The translations under genes were made by a program, and so were the position numbers. A stretch of 64,000 nt of DNA from Neurospora intermedia. Its lineage: Eukaryota > Ascomycota > Sordariomycetes > Sordariales > Sordariaceae. Positions within the stretch are counted from its first letter, which is position 1; every line of letters begins with the position of its first letter. The stretch lies in the NCBI GenBank assembly GCA_037102815.1, contig BTPP01000001.1, positions 1,451,001 to 1,515,000 of the forward strand. The letters are read 5' to 3'. Under the pieces are notes generated by a model. That model was not told the origin of the DNA and made no database searches. It was given only the letters and a program-made list of their open reading frames with translations. Shown here piece by piece: positions 1 to 13,800 of the stretch.

Positions 1-3000
1 ATTTTAAACTTCGAGAGACTAAGGATGAAACCTACCGATTGCTTCTAAGACTTTAAGATTACTTTTGTCCGTCTAATTGGATAATATTTAATACTTAAAT
101 ATTTATAGAAATAGGATATGAGGAGGAAAGTTCTTAAGGAATTAGCGGTTCCGGCCGAAATTATGTATTTAAAAGACTATAAGACTTTCGAGGATTATTG
201 CCTTCTCCTATAATCCTTAGATCCTAGTATTAAAAAGAAAGAGTAGAAGGCGAAGGATAGGAAATTTAATTCCCCTAAAGGATAGAATACTTTTTAGAAA
301 GGGAAGGTTCAAAATATTAATACTATAATTACTCCTAAATATTTACAACCTACTTTTAAAGAAATAAAGAAATTGGCCGTAGAGAATAAGTATTTTAATT
401 ACCGATAAGCCGGCTATTGGGCGGATGTGTACCCTAATAAGGTAAAGGTTATTATTAAAGTATAAGTTTTGGAGTCCGAATTTAAAGATATTGCTAATTA
501 GGTTTAGGGATTGGAAGAAAGCGAAGACTAAGAGAAAGAAGAGCCGGACCAGGATTATAGATCGAACGCTTCGGATTTTTCCGATAGTACGGAGTTGGAA
601 AACTAATTATTTTAAATTAAGAAGTCTCCATCCTAGGAGAAGTATCGATATAAGTAAATAATATACAAGCCGGCGAAGTTTAGTAAAGGAGTAAGATTTA
701 TTTAGATTTTAACTTAAGGAAATATTTAAGTAGAGGAAGGTCCTTTTTTATTAAATATATTATAGTTAATAATAGACTCTCTATTTATATAAATAATATA
801 CTTATCGATATTAGAGTAGATATATACCTAATAGTAAATAAGATATTCGTTAGTAAAATATTAAAATACTTCTAGTTAGATTAATACGATAATTTTGAAC
901 TAGGCTATATTACCCTATATAAGAAAGTACTACCCGATATAATTGTTAAAGTAATAAAAGGATATTTTCGGATCTAAGGGTATTAATTTAATAACTAATA
1001 GATAGTAGTACTCCTAAATATAAAGCGAAATATAATTATTAGAAGGATGTAGTTGGCGAAGAACTATACTTTGGTTAATTACCGATAGGGTCGGTTATTA
1101 TTTATAAATAAGGTAATTCTTATATTAGAAGTTCTTAATATTAAAGTGGGTAAAGTAGGAAGAAAAATGAGGGACCCTATATTTAATAAAGAGGTTATTT
1201 ACTACGAATAAGTAATAGATATAGAAAATAGAAGAAGAAGAGACGGGAAGGCTATTAAAGTAAGAATTTTAAAGTTAGAAGCGGCTCTAATAAAATAGGG
1301 TATTATACCTAGAGAGGAGAGGAGCAAGTAGTTTAAGAATTGGAGGCCGAGCGATATCCTATAAAATAAATTATTAAGGATACGAATTCGATCCCCGGAA
1401 GACTGGAATATTTATACTATAAAGAGAGCCCTCTACTCTTATTACGGTATTAATACCCTAGACCTACTATCTAAAATTAAGGAGTAGGACGATATTCCTT
1501 TATACCCCTTATAAGACGAAAGAGGTCTTTACTATTTAGAGAGATAGTAGGGATAAATAAAGAGACGCCCAATCGATTTAGCTATAGTAAATATAATTAT
1601 TTTCAACTCCTACCTTAAGAAGAAGGCTAAACCCGAAATTACGAACCTTTACGAAATTAATAGTATTATTAACCGTCTAAGGATAATTGCCCTACTTAAA
1701 GATGAAGAGGATTATTAGGATTTGGTGCTAATAAAGGTTCCTTTAGACTATTATTCCCCCGAAGAATTTAAAGTCTTTAGTAAGGTGGAATTTAATATTC
1801 TACTTAAATATATTAGTATAAATTATAAAATCAAATTCGAAGAGGGACACTGGGTAGAGGAGTTAGGAATAAACCTATTATATAGAATAACCCTATATAA
1901 GCTGGAGGAATATTAAAAATATATTATAGAGAATTTATAAAAAAGGTTTATCGAAGCGAATTTAACCCCCTAGGCTATACCCGTTCTCTTCGTACCAAAA
2001 GGTAATAGGGGTTTACACTTCTATATAGACTACTGTAAATTAAATGCTATTTTAAAGAAGGATCGCTACCCTCTACCGTTAATAGAGGAAATACTAGTAC
2101 GAATTAGCTAGGTAAGGATATTTACTAAAATTAATATACGATAAGCCTTTTATAGAATCTATATAACGCCGGAATAGGAAGATCTTACTATATTTCGAAT
2201 TAGGTTCGGAGCCTTTAAATATAAAGTCCTTCTATTTGGGCTATACGGGGGACCTTCCTCATTTTAACGCCTAATTAACGATATTTTTATAGGTTATTAG
2301 TACTTTAGTAGCGTTTATATCGATAATATCTTAGTATTTTCAACCAACTTCTAAAATTATATTTAATATATAAAGATAGTCTTTAGCCAACTAAGGGTAG
2401 CCGGGTTGTAAGCCGATATTAATAAATACGAGTTCTATATAGAAAAGATAAAATTTTTAGGCTTTATTATTGGGATAGACGGCGTTTCGGTAGATTCCGA
2501 GAAGTTTGCGGTCGTAAAAAACTAGTTAGCGCTAAAGAATTTGAAAGCGGTACAAATTTTCCTAAGTTTTTGTAATTTCTATTGTAAATTCGTATGTAAT
2601 TTTGGGCGTTTGGTTCGATTATTAAATACATTTACTAGGAAGGATAAAGTATTCGAATAATTATTAGAATATTAAAGAGCCTTTAAGCTATTTAAGGAGG
2701 TACTACTAATAGTACCTATACTAGTATATTACTCTTATATTCGGGAAATACAATTGGAAATTAATATATTTGATAGAGTATATATAGGAGTCCTATTATA
2801 GAAGTAGGAAGACGGGGAATAGTACTTAGTAGTATTCTATTTAGAAATTATGGAGTTAGTAGAATTAAATTACTTAATTTATAATAAGGAGCTTTTAGCG
2901 TTAATTAAAGCGGTAAAATTATAGAGGCTAGAATTTATAGGAGGTAAATAGTTCGTAGTAATAACTGATTATTAAGCCCTTAAATACTTTTTAATAAAGA

Positions 3001-5571
3001 GATTATTAAATTCTAAGCAGGTAGTTTGGTTTAAATTATTATCTAGTTATAACTTTAAAATAATCTTCCGGTTAGGAAAGAATAATATAATAGTAGACGT
3101 TCTATTTAGGAAGGAGTTGTGAATAGTAATTGAAAAGCGGGATAATTAATATACCCTACGATTATTTAAACCCTATAAAGGAGGATTTATTTATATAGGA
3201 GATAAGGTCGATATACCCTAGGGAGAATTAAATATAATATTCGTAATAAATAAAAATAAGGGTATTTTATTAATTAATACCCTATTAATAATAAATTGAA
3301 CGAGCCCTAGCCTACTAATATACCGGACTAAGGCGGAGGACGCGGAGGATTCGTACTTTACTATTATATAAGAGCTCCTCCTATATAACGGAAAGTTAGT
3401 TATACTTAAGGAGGATAATTTATATATAAAAGTAATTAGGGAGAACTATAACTCTATTCTCACCGCCTACCCGGGCTATAATAAGACCCGAAAATTAATT
3501 GCGAACTAATATTAGTAATTAGGAATAATAGCCGATATAAATAAATATATTAATAATTACTAGATTTATAAGGCTTCGAAGACACCTAAGGATAAAATAT
3601 TAAGCATATTATACCTATAGCTAATAGAACCTAATTACTAGACTTGGCAGTCCCTAGTAGTAGATTTTAAATCTATATTAAAGGATAAAATAACCGGCTA
3701 TAATAACTTCCTAATAATTATTGACCGATTTTTAAAACTTTCTTAGAGTACGCTATACTTCGATATTACAACGGTGCGAAACGTAGCTAAAATATATTAC
3801 GAAGGACTATACTATATATATAGACTATTTAGAAATATTATTAGCAACCGGGGACTATAGTTTATATTAGACTTTATATAAGAATTGGCTAAATTCCTAT
3901 AAATTTAATAGAAGTTCAACTCTTTAAGCTACTTATAAACGGCAGGATAAGCCGAAATAATAAATTAGTATATCGACTAACGCTTAAGACCCTTTGTTAA
4001 TTACAATTAAAATAATTAGGTATTGGTTATTCTAGCCCTAAATAGAATATAAGCGGTACTTCCCTATAATAGTCTAAATAGACTATCCCCTTATAAAATA
4101 GCCTTTAGCTTTCTAAAGAATTTGCTTACTGATTAGCGCTAATACTTAATTAATAAAGAGATAATAGAAAAGGAGAAATTAATAAAAGGAGAAGCTTGTA
4201 AAATAGTAAATACTATTAAGGAATACTATCGGTGGGTAAGAGAAGCTATCGATAGAGTATAGTAACGCTAAATAGAGTAAACTAATTATTATTATAGAAA
4301 ACCGGATTTTAGAATAGGCGATAAAGTATTTATTATTAAGAAAGGATAGTCGATAAATAGATTAAATAACAAATTCGACTTCCTATTAATACGGACCCCC
4401 TACTATATAGTGAAAATAGCGGGCTATTTATACGAATTAAACTTATTAGAATTATAGCGGGGAAGTAAAATCTTCTACGTAGACCGCTTATATAAAGACC
4501 CGGACAATCCCTTTTTAGGTTAAGTATACAAGAATCCGGAGGGAGAGTTGGTTCTAAAAAATAAGGGCATTTTAGAAGAATAGTTTAAAGTAGAAGAGGT
4601 ATTATTATTAAAGGTTTCTAATAGGAAGTTGTATTACTAAGTATAATAGAAAAGCTAAGACCCGGACCTAGAGTAGTAGCTAGCCAATAACTTTAAGAAT
4701 ATACTAGTTAAACTATAGGAATATTACAATGCGAACCCGGACAAGCCGGGACCGCTAAGAAGATTAATTGCCTAGAAGAGAGCGATAGAAAATAATACTA
4801 TTGTAAGAAAGTATAAGGACGATAATAAGCCGGTCGAGGACTCGCTTAAAGGAAAGATAAGGAAAGTAAGGAAAAAATAAGAGATATAATAAAGTATAAC
4901 AGAGTAGAGAAGTAACGGGTGCGGAATAGCGTATAGTATAGTGGCGTAGAGTAATAGCCTATAATACTCGTTGCGCTAGCTTAAAGCATCTATCCTCTGC
5001 CCGAAACGTACCCGTTCGAGACCGATTAGGGGGAATTTTTTTTTTTTTTTACGACTTTTTATACTAGCGATAACTAGATTGAAAATACGGTCGCGAAGTT
5101 TAGTATGGAGTTTCAGGTTCTTCCTTTTCGGGTTTACAAACTTTCATTGTAATACTATAGATTGGACCAACCGTTACAATAGGTTTGATTCTTTTTATAT
5201 AACTAGCAATTGCCTTTTATTTTATCTTTTCTTTCTTACTTTCTTTCTTTTAGCTCTAGGGCTAAACCTTCTTTTAAGGGGGGGGGTAATATTATAGTAT
5301 AGCTGGACGACCCAGAGCACTAGCTACTAGGAGACGGGGTGCTAAGGCACTAGAGTACATCGGATAGAAGGAGGTTCTTAATTTTTATCGATAGACGGAT
5401 TAGGAAGGCGGTAACGAGTGGTAGTTCTGACTTATATATCTAAAACCGCAACGCCCTCGTTTACTACCTTCCTTTTCCTCCTTATACTTAATATTACTTT
5501 AATTTGTAGCTTCTAGCCTTGTAGTTTATCTCTCGTAGGATTACGCTTTCACACCTAGCGATTCGATATTA
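1..5571 (+). mobile_element. Ty3/Gypsy chromovirus fossil (3' part; 5' end outside window)
   Basis: RIP-degraded remains of an LTR retrotransposon read on the plus strand. The order of recognisable blocks is that of Ty3/Gypsy: a CCHC zinc-knuckle relic near 395-440, a protease-like stretch near 770-860, reverse transcriptase about 1950-2500 with its KLNA-like block and active-site loop region, RNase H about 2740-3120, an integrase zinc-binding region and core about 3430-4110, and a chromodomain-like tail about 4570-4740. The chromodomain places it in the chromoviruses. A G-rich polypurine tract at about 5275-5286 precedes the probable 3' LTR. The element is broken in very many places along its whole length and is certainly dead. 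CpA is almost absent (none in the first 120 bases), the mark of RIP. Its age cannot be read from divergence because RIP changes sequence quickly. Confidence 0.85.
5287..5571 (+). repeat. Probable 3' LTR of the first chromovirus fossil
   Basis: This 285-bp stretch directly follows a G-rich polypurine tract and begins TAATAT. It ends near 5571 with ATATTA, a short inverted match of the kind seen at LTR ends after RIP has turned TG/CA into TA/TA. The partner 5' LTR would lie left of the window, so the boundaries are inferred from position and termini only. Confidence 0.4.
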
Positions 5572-7417
5572 TTTTAATAAATAGGGGGGTAGCGTTAGCC
5601 GACCGAAGATTTGACGAGAGTTATATAATATAAGGCATTCGAAGTATTATATAAAGGTTAAGATTGTAATTAGTATACTAAAGAGGAGGTAGAAGGTAGT
5701 AAAGTTAATTGCGCCCGAATATAATATTAGGACCTAAATTAATATTATTTTTACCGTTATAGCGCTTTATAATTAAATTAAATACAACGATCCTAACGGT
5801 CCAAATATAAATACCAATAATAAAGGAAATAAAACTAATAATAAAAATAATTGTACGTATAGTATTATTATTAATAATAATAATAATAATAATAAGGATA
5901 AGGTTATAGTTAATATAAATATCGAGTAAAATAAAAGGATAGTAGGGTTTAAGGATATATTCGTATAAAAGATATAGGAGGGTTACTATTATTAGCGGCG
6001 GGTAAAGAGAATATACTAAATAGAGCGTAAGTAAGTACAACGATAGTAAATTATTTATAATACAACTACTTTCCTAATTCTTACTCAAATTTTAATATAA
6101 GGGTATTAAAATATTCGTTAGATTAATCTAAATCGATTAATACCGGTTGTACGTATTTTAGAATTGAATTAAATAAATTATCGGTATTATAAAACCGTCC
6201 GTCTGCCTAGGGTTAGGGTTGAAGTCTACTATTATAGGCCTAGATCGCTATATTTTGCCCTATTTTTACAATATTATTACCCGCTAGAGCCCAGATTTAT
6301 TAAGCACTCGACTAGGCACTAGACTAGTTACTAGATTAGCTACTCTACTAGGTACTAGATTTTAATTTAGTAATATTTCGTGTTTTATACGGTTAAACCC
6401 CTATATCTCCTAATAATAACCTTATTATATAATAATAATGCGACTATATTCTACAAAATAACTTTTTAATTACAATACGTACGAGTACGAGAATATAAGT
6501 AATAGAATCGGATTAATGAGAGCTATTAAATAGTATAGAAATATTACGAAATTTCCTAATATAATAAAACCTAATACTAATTTTAAAAAGTAAGTACCGG
6601 CGTATCCTCGAAGTTAGGCACTATATTAAATAATTACTCTACTAATAATATCCTCACTTTAAATATATTAGCGAATACTGCTGTATATACTAGGTCCTTC
6701 CTTAATTCGCTAATTAATTACTATTTTTTATCGCTATATATCCTTTTTAATAGGAATACTATTAGGGTAATTAATATATAGGAGAAATTGGAGGAGGTAG
6801 AATTAGAGGGTAAGTATAGTTATAATAAACCGGCGGCCGTTAGTTGGGCAAACGAGGACTCGAGTCCTTAAGAGAGTATTTTAAATCCAATACTAATAGA
6901 AAAAGTAAGCCGATTTATATTAGTAGTATAGGTTATTCTTTTCTTAATTGGCCGGCGGACCTCAACCTCCTTATCCTTATTATTACTTAAATTTTTATTA
7001 ACTTTATTACTATTATTAAATAGTATATTATTGACCTCGGTATACCGGCTTTACTATTTTACTTTACCGTTAGTAAAGTCGGTTTATAGGGCTTCCCGTT
7101 TAGCTACAACTAAGGGATACTTACTCTTTATATATATAGTAAGGCGGCTATAAATATTAATAATATATTTATTAGTCGCTTAATTAATTATAAAAAGTAG
7201 TACTATTTCGTTGCGGTTTTTAAGCAGGGTCGTTTTTAATTAACCCGCCTTCAGTCGGTTAACTAAAAATAAAGCCTACGTATCCTTATAGGTATTCAAG
7301 AGACTAATAGTCTTATTAAATATTACCCTAATTTTATATATAAAAGTCAACTATATTTAATAGTTAGTCTTTAATATATTCTAATAATTACGCACCCGCT
7401 TATAAATCTAACTTTAA
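5572..7417. other. RIP-degraded unclassified repeat DNA, left flank of second element
   Basis: AT-rich, CpA/TpG-poor DNA with no recognisable protein domain. Apparent open stretches here, such as 5705-6040 on the minus strand, are rich in Ile, Tyr and Leu. That is what TA-biased DNA encodes by chance, so I do not call a gene. A trinucleotide AAT/TTA run lies near 5865-5895 and a 12-bp tandem array near 6302-6359. Together with 16785-18120 it appears to be the older sequence into which the second chromovirus inserted, because the 5-bp flanks match across the insertion. Confidence 0.5.
6302..6359. repeat. 12-bp tandem array (ACTAGGCACTAG-like)
   Basis: About five degenerate 12-bp units of the form ACTAG(G/T)(C/T)ACTAG. 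A closely similar 12-bp array in the same orientation sits at 17801-17848, on the other side of the second chromovirus. Confidence 0.6.
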
Positions 7418-7757
7418 TATTAGGAACGTAGGCGAAAGGTAGGCTGAGGTGACTACGGTCGTAGCTATACGTAAGGGACGGCAAGTTAGGGGTTAATTTA
7501 AAGATATATTAATAGCTACCGACTATAATGAACTACGCTTCGTTGAACTTCTTTTATACCTATATAAACTCTATTTATCCGCTAATGAGCGTTGTAGAAT
7601 CCTATACTAGTTTAGCGCCCTAACGCGGTGCCGGATTATCCTTCCTGCGAGCCCGACCCGATATAGGCGTTGCCGTTATTAGTCTACTACTTCGGCCGAC
7701 GGAGTAGAGCAGCGACCGTTAGAATACTTCGGTATATAGACTCTTCGCCTCCTAATA
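7418..7757 (-). repeat. 3' LTR of second chromovirus fossil
   Basis: 340 bp, directly repeated at 16445-16784. Ends are CCTAATA at high coordinate and TATTAGG at low coordinate. The partner copy keeps the original CCTGACA end, so the LTR originally began TGTCAGG on the minus strand. The differences I compared between the copies are transitions, as RIP produces. Confidence 0.85.
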
Positions 7758-7974
7758 CGACCCCTCCCTTTATAGGTTCTATCTTCGGAACCTCTACGAT
7801 TCGTAGTAGCTCCCGGTTAAACAGCGGAGGGCGTTAGTACTATATTATTGTAATATTATTAGGCTATATTATTAGCGAGGGTATAATATCTTCGCCTATT
7901 AGTTTAGTGAGCCGTTGCTCGTAATGGTCGCCGATACCGTATTTTAAATATTATAACCGCTCCTCCGTCTATAA

Positions 7975-8360
7975 GCCGCCCGCTAGAATATTAGTATTAT
8001 AATATCTATTCTTATAAATTCTAAATATAGATACGAAGCCGTCTATTAGGAGGTCGGTATTATAATATCTATTTTTATAAGCTCTAAATACGGCCGTTAG
8101 AATATCGGCATTATAATATCTATTCTTATAAGCTCTAAATGCGGCCGTTAGAATATCGGCATTATAATATCCATTTTTATAAACTCTAAATACAGATACG
8201 AAACCGCCCGTTAGAAGATCGGTATTATAATGTCTATTCTTATAAGTTCTAAATATAGATATAAAGCCGTCCGTTAGAAGATTGGTATTATAATATCCAT
8301 CCTTATAAATTCTAATACGGTAAGCCGCCCGCTGAAATATCGGTATTATAATATCTATTC
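7975..8360 (-). repeat. Tandem array of ~60/48-bp units
   Basis: Six to seven units share a core reading ATAATATCTATTCTTATAA with short variable spacers. Unit lengths alternate near 60 and 48 bp, both multiples of three, so on the minus strand an open stretch (7969-8484) reads as a repeated YKNRYYN motif. It lies between the retroelement coding remains and the 3' LTR. I take it as a minisatellite inside RIP-degraded DNA and not as a host gene, because it has no start context and is surrounded by degraded sequence. Confidence 0.6.
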
Positions 8361-9573
8361 TTGTAAATTCTAAATATAGATATAAAACCGGCATTAGATT
8401 TAAAGAATTAATTAGGTTTCCGACTATTACTATAATTAGTACCTTATAAACGTACGAAGTAGTAAGTATTATTTTATTTAACAACGAATACTATATTAAA
8501 TTTAAGAGTATTAATAAGTACCTTAGGATACTATTGTAATTACGCCCCGTAGTTCCTTTCGTAGTTTATTCTCTATTATTTATATTGAATCTATTACTAT
8601 ACTTATTATTACTTTAAGAATACTAATACTATTATCCCCCGGAATTTCTTTCGCCGGACGCTCTTTATTATTTATATTTACTACGGCCTATTATAATACC
8701 TAAATACGATCCCCCTCTTTGCAAATTCCGTCCTCGGGACTTTTATTCCCTTCCTTCGCTTCCTATAATTTTAAGTACTATCTTTACTGTAAGCCCCCTC
8801 GTTTGTATTGTACCTTCCTAATTATTTTTCTATTATTTTCGCCTTATTTTTTATATTACTCTTTTATTCTAATAGTATAATTCCTAACCGCTATCCCCGC
8901 TCTCTCCGTTATAATCCGAATTGTATACCTTCCTACTTTCGTCCTTCTCTCCTATCTTTTTACGGCCGCTTTATTACTTAATTATCCTATCTTTCCCCTT
9001 CTAATTATTGCCCTTATTTTATCCTTCCATTTATTCCTTCCTATTACCTATACGACTATTTAATAGTTCTTCTACCCTATATTATTTTATATTCGCTTAT
9101 TTAAAATTGTATTTACTTACTTCGATTTATATTTGTATAAAAACCTCCTCCTTCGTTTATATAACGTCCCTTCCGCCTACCCTCTTTATCTCTCCTCTTC
9201 TTCTTTTTCCTATCCTTACTTTTACTACTATATCCGCCCCCCCCTTACCTACACCTACCCCCCCCGCAAATATATACTTCGCTACTATATATTTATATAC
9301 TAACCCCCGCCTCCCTAAAATATCTAATTAATATATTCATTTCCTTTCTCTATTTTCCTTTTTCTACTCCGTCTTCCCCTTCCTTTTACCTTATACCTAT
9401 TACTAACCTTCATTCAACTATTCTTTTTCTTATTTTCTAATAATATCCGTCCCCTTACCTACTTAGGATATAATATTACTTTCGTCTAAATATTTACAAA
9501 TACCCTAACCCTAAACCTACGCGAAGCTTTTGAAAAGATTGGCTAGAATACCTGCTAAACTAAAGGTACGTTT

Positions 9574-9689
<116 letters not shown>

Positions 9690-9800
9690 CACTTCGCTAA
9701 TGTCTTTTTCTTCCAGAGTTCAACGAAACATCGCAGTATTCGCTATCGCTACGCTACTACATACTCAAGGTCTCTTGCAGTATTTACGATCTGCGGAACG
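9690..9800. other. Pocket of non-RIP sequence inside the RIP block
   Basis: About 110 bp that contain roughly eight CA and three TG dinucleotides, near the expectation for unmutated DNA, while flanking kilobases have very few. It includes TTTTTCTTCCAG followed by AGTTCAACG, resembling an intron end. No product is recognised. It either inserted after RIP or belongs to single-copy DNA that RIP never saw. Confidence 0.5.
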
Positions 9801-10246
9801 CTATATAAAATATAACGGTTGAAATTATATACTTTACTAATACCGATAGCCCCCTACTTGCCCCCCTCCTATAATAGTTACAACGTTCTATAATAGCGTT
9901 TTAAGTAACTATATAAACGCGTTTAATTAATAATAATCTCCCTATAACATTACCTAGGATACTTTATACTTCTAATTTTATTTGTAAAGGCTATTCGAAA
10001 TTAGACTATTATAGTATTAGTAATATTAATACTAATACTAATCTAATAGCCCCCGTTAATTCTCCTATATATATTTCTATACCGAATACTCCTATTCGTA
10101 TCCCCCCCTCCCCCGGTCGCGGCTATAATTCCTAACGTTAATCGGTAAATAAAAAGTTAATATCGTTAAATAGAAAATTAAACGAATTATTAGAGTTCGT
10201 ATAGAAGGACTACAAATAAATAGTATAGGGTAGTATCTATAAACGT

Positions 10247-10315
10247 TATTAATAAATATAGTAATATATAAGAGTATTTCTTCTAAGGTTGTAGGTTCTA
10301 ATCCTATATTAATAA
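10247..10315 (+). other. tRNA-like remnant (possible tRNA-derived SINE)
   Basis: A 69-nt stretch has 7-nt ends TATTAAT/ATTAATA that pair perfectly, a D-arm-like ATAT...ATAT hairpin, and a T-arm GTAGG-TTCTAAT-CCTAT whose stem pairs with one wobble and whose loop is one transition from the canonical TTCGAAT. The anticodon stem does not pair well. It is therefore not a working tRNA gene, but could be a RIP-damaged tRNA or SINE head. Confidence 0.25.
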
Positions 10316-10439
10316 TAATAGACACTACTAGGGATTTTTTATTTAGAATAATAATAAATAATACGGGTTATACTCTTCCTAGCGCCTTATTAATTTTCTA
10401 TAAAAAATCTAAACTACTTCCCCTCTCTATCTTTCGTTC

Positions 10440-10815
10440 CGTTTAGTATTTCTATTCTACATCTTACATTTGCGTTTTGTATTAGTATTTTATATCTCTA
10501 TATTACCTCCTATATCGGCGTTTTACGTCTCTACTTTATATTTTTATTTTATATTTCTACTTTAATATCTTTACTTTATATCTCCTCTTTATATCTCTAT
10601 TTTATATCTCTACTTTATATCTCTATTTTACGCTTTATATCTACGTTTTATATTTATATTTTACGTCTATATTTTATATTTACGTTTCTCGTCTGCGTCT
10701 TACGTTTGCGTTTTACATTTTACGTTTGCGTTTTATATTTGCGTTTTACGTCTTACATTTACGTTTTATATTTACGTCTTACGTTTTACGTCTATATTTT
10801 ACATCTCTACTTTAC
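10440..10815. repeat. Degenerate ~12-bp pyrimidine/AT tandem array
   Basis: Many degenerate copies of units such as TTTATATCTCTAC and TTACGTTTGCGTT in head-to-tail order over about 375 bp. CpG is retained while CpA is lost. It is within the second chromovirus, between its coding remains and its 3' LTR. Confidence 0.6.
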
Positions 10816-13800
10816 GTTTTTTAATAATTATTATTCTCCTACCTCTACCTAATTAATTCTTATTAACCTAATAGTTAGCCCGCCGCTAATACGCCGCCGC
10901 TACGTTTTCCTAACTTTGTATTCTTTAAGAAGGTCCGGGTAATTTATATCCTTTTATAATACTTATAAATTCTTATTATTCGGATACCCCTTCTATTTAA
11001 CTTAAAATTAATATTAGTAGCCGGATCTACGATACTTTATAATCGCTTCGATTTTATATTAAATATTATCCTCCTTAATATTTATAATTTCCCCCCGCAG
11101 CGCCGCCGCAATAGGATCCTTATAGTACGGCTTTAATAGAATAATAAGGAATATTAAATAGATTTAGTAATATATAGGGAGTACGAGTCGGTACGCTATC
11201 TTCTTCTCCCTAATAACCTTAGTAATTTAGAAGGGTTTTAAAAATTTATTTACTAATTTAGCGCTTAAATAACATTATTTAATATATTTCGTATTAAGTA
11301 GAATCTAATTCCCAACGTTAAACTCCTTTAATTTCCGAACTTTATTATACTATTTCGTATACCTTTAATTAACGACTTTTAAAACTATTATAACTTTTAA
11401 CCGCCTATAAAGTAATTTATCGATCCGTTTAGTAGTTACTATAGGAAGGACTATCCTTCGCCCTCGCTTTAAATCCGCTAATCCCCGAAAATAATACTCG
11501 AAGAGTAATTCTAAAAGGGACTTTCTAATAGCGGTATAGAAATAGTTATTATATATCTACTATACGAATGTAATTTTTTCAACCTAATCGACCTACTCTA
11601 TATTATAAAAGATCCGAAGGTATAATTCTAAATTCTAATTCTACTTTACTATTTGTCCGTCTGTCTAAGGGTATTAGGCTATACTAAAGCGTTTATAAAT
11701 ATTTAAAAATTTATAATAAATCTTTTAAAATTAGTTTATAAAAAGGCTGCCTTTATCTAATATAATAGAATCCGGGAGGCTAAATTACTAAAAAACGTTT
11801 CGCTAAAAAAGGAATATAAATTGCCGGGCGTTAATCGTCTTCTACGTAGGGATATATAAAGCGTACTTAGTAAAATAATTAATAATAATAAAGATTGTAT
11901 TGTAAGTCCAATTAAATATAGGATCGAATAATTTTAGTAATTTAATAATAAAATTATATAAAATATTTTATTAAAGGATAGTAAGGATAGGTAGCGACCT
12001 TAATAACCCGTATAGTCGATAGTTGCGGGGCTTAGCCTTTTAGTACGTTGGATATTCGCGGACGTATAATTCAATATCGGTCGCAATAGTAAACTAGTAG
12101 TAAAATTAATTAATATACTTCAATATCTTCCTCTAACCTAGGTACCCGGCCGTTACTATATTATAATAGGCGTAGAATAATTCGGCCTATATATATTTTA
12201 GAATATAGACCTAATATTAATACTATAGAATTCCATCTTCCCCCATCTTCTAATTCTTCGTTCGTTTCCTCCCTTTACTATTCTTCTATATTTCTTCAAT
12301 AATAAATAAATCTTCTTTCTACGCCTCTAATAATTACTATTCTAATAGTAATAGTTACTCTTTATCCTTCTATACCCTTACTATTATTATATACCCGCCT
12401 ATATTCCCTACTATAATACCTTCGTTCTCCTTCCTTAATTTAATAGTAGCTTTATTTATAAACTTTACCCTCTTCTTCACTACTCTATCCTCTTTATTAT
12501 TACCTTCGACTTCCTTTTACTTTCTCCCTTCCCTATTTATTTTACCCTCCTCCTTTAAATTCTATTTTTCTTCCTACAATTTAATTCCTTCGTCTTCTAA
12601 CGCCTAACCTTCTTTTATTTCGCTTATATTTTATCGCTATTCCTTTTCCTCTACCGCCGTCCTCTAAGCCTCCTTTCTAATTAAAATTACTTATTTTACT
12701 AGCGTTTTTAATACTTAATTTTCCTTTATTGCCTAACCCTTCTCCTCGCTCCCTTTAATAACCTTTATTAATAGGTAGTCACCCCCTATTTCTAGTTTTT
12801 CTCTTTATAATTATAATTTCTTCGATAACCTATCTATTAAATTTAATTTTCCCGGTTAGTATTTAATCCCGAAATTATATACCGTTAATTCTAATACTTA
12901 CCAATTCTACCTTATACTAGCCCGCTCCTTATTTTAAAAATACTATAGGTTTAAATAATCTATAATTATTAGGAACGGTTTATTTATATATAATAAATAT
13001 TACCTCTATACTTTTAGCGCTCCTACGATTATTAATAATTCTCTATCTCCAACCCCGTACTTTATTTCTTCCGGCGATTTTTTCCTCGAAAAGAAAATTA
13101 TTGGGTGCTATTTATTATTATATAATTATATAAGAACTACTCCAATTACAAAGTCCAATATATCCGTCTCTATTCGGATCTATAACGCTAGGTCGAAATA
13201 GTACAATATAGGAGCTTCTTAAAATAACTTTTTAAATTCCGCGAATATTTCCCCCACTTCCTTTATAAATTCGAACGGCCTCTATTTATTACTTTTTAAT
13301 AATTCTATTAAGGGCGTAGTCACTTTAGAATATAATATTACAAAATACTAATAGAATCCTATAAACTTTAAGAAGACCTAAATATTATAAACGCTCGCCG
13401 GAGCCTCCTATTCTATAATTGCTACGACCCTCTCTAGATTTATTAATATACCCTCCGGGGAAATAATATATCCTAAGAATAATACCCTCTTTATATAAAA
13501 CTTATACTTATTTAAATTTATATAAAGGTCCTAATCTTATAGCCGTTAAAGGACTTCCTTAATATAGTTAATATAGTCTTCTTTATTTTTATTATAAATT
13601 AGGATATTATTAAAGTAAGTAATATATATTATATTTATTAGCCCCGCTAATATATCGTTAATATATATTTAAAATATCACTAGCGCGTTCGCTAACCCTA
13701 TTAATATAATTAAAAATTCATAGTATTTGTACTTCGTACAAAAGGCTATCTTTTCTTCGTCTCCCTCTCAAATTTGAATCCTATAATATACGTCCTTTAA

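Noticed and set aside
7969-8484. 171-codon repeated minus-strand frame as a repeat protein gene
   Set aside because: It is a tandem DNA array with unit lengths divisible by three inside a degraded retroelement; openness follows from the repeat.
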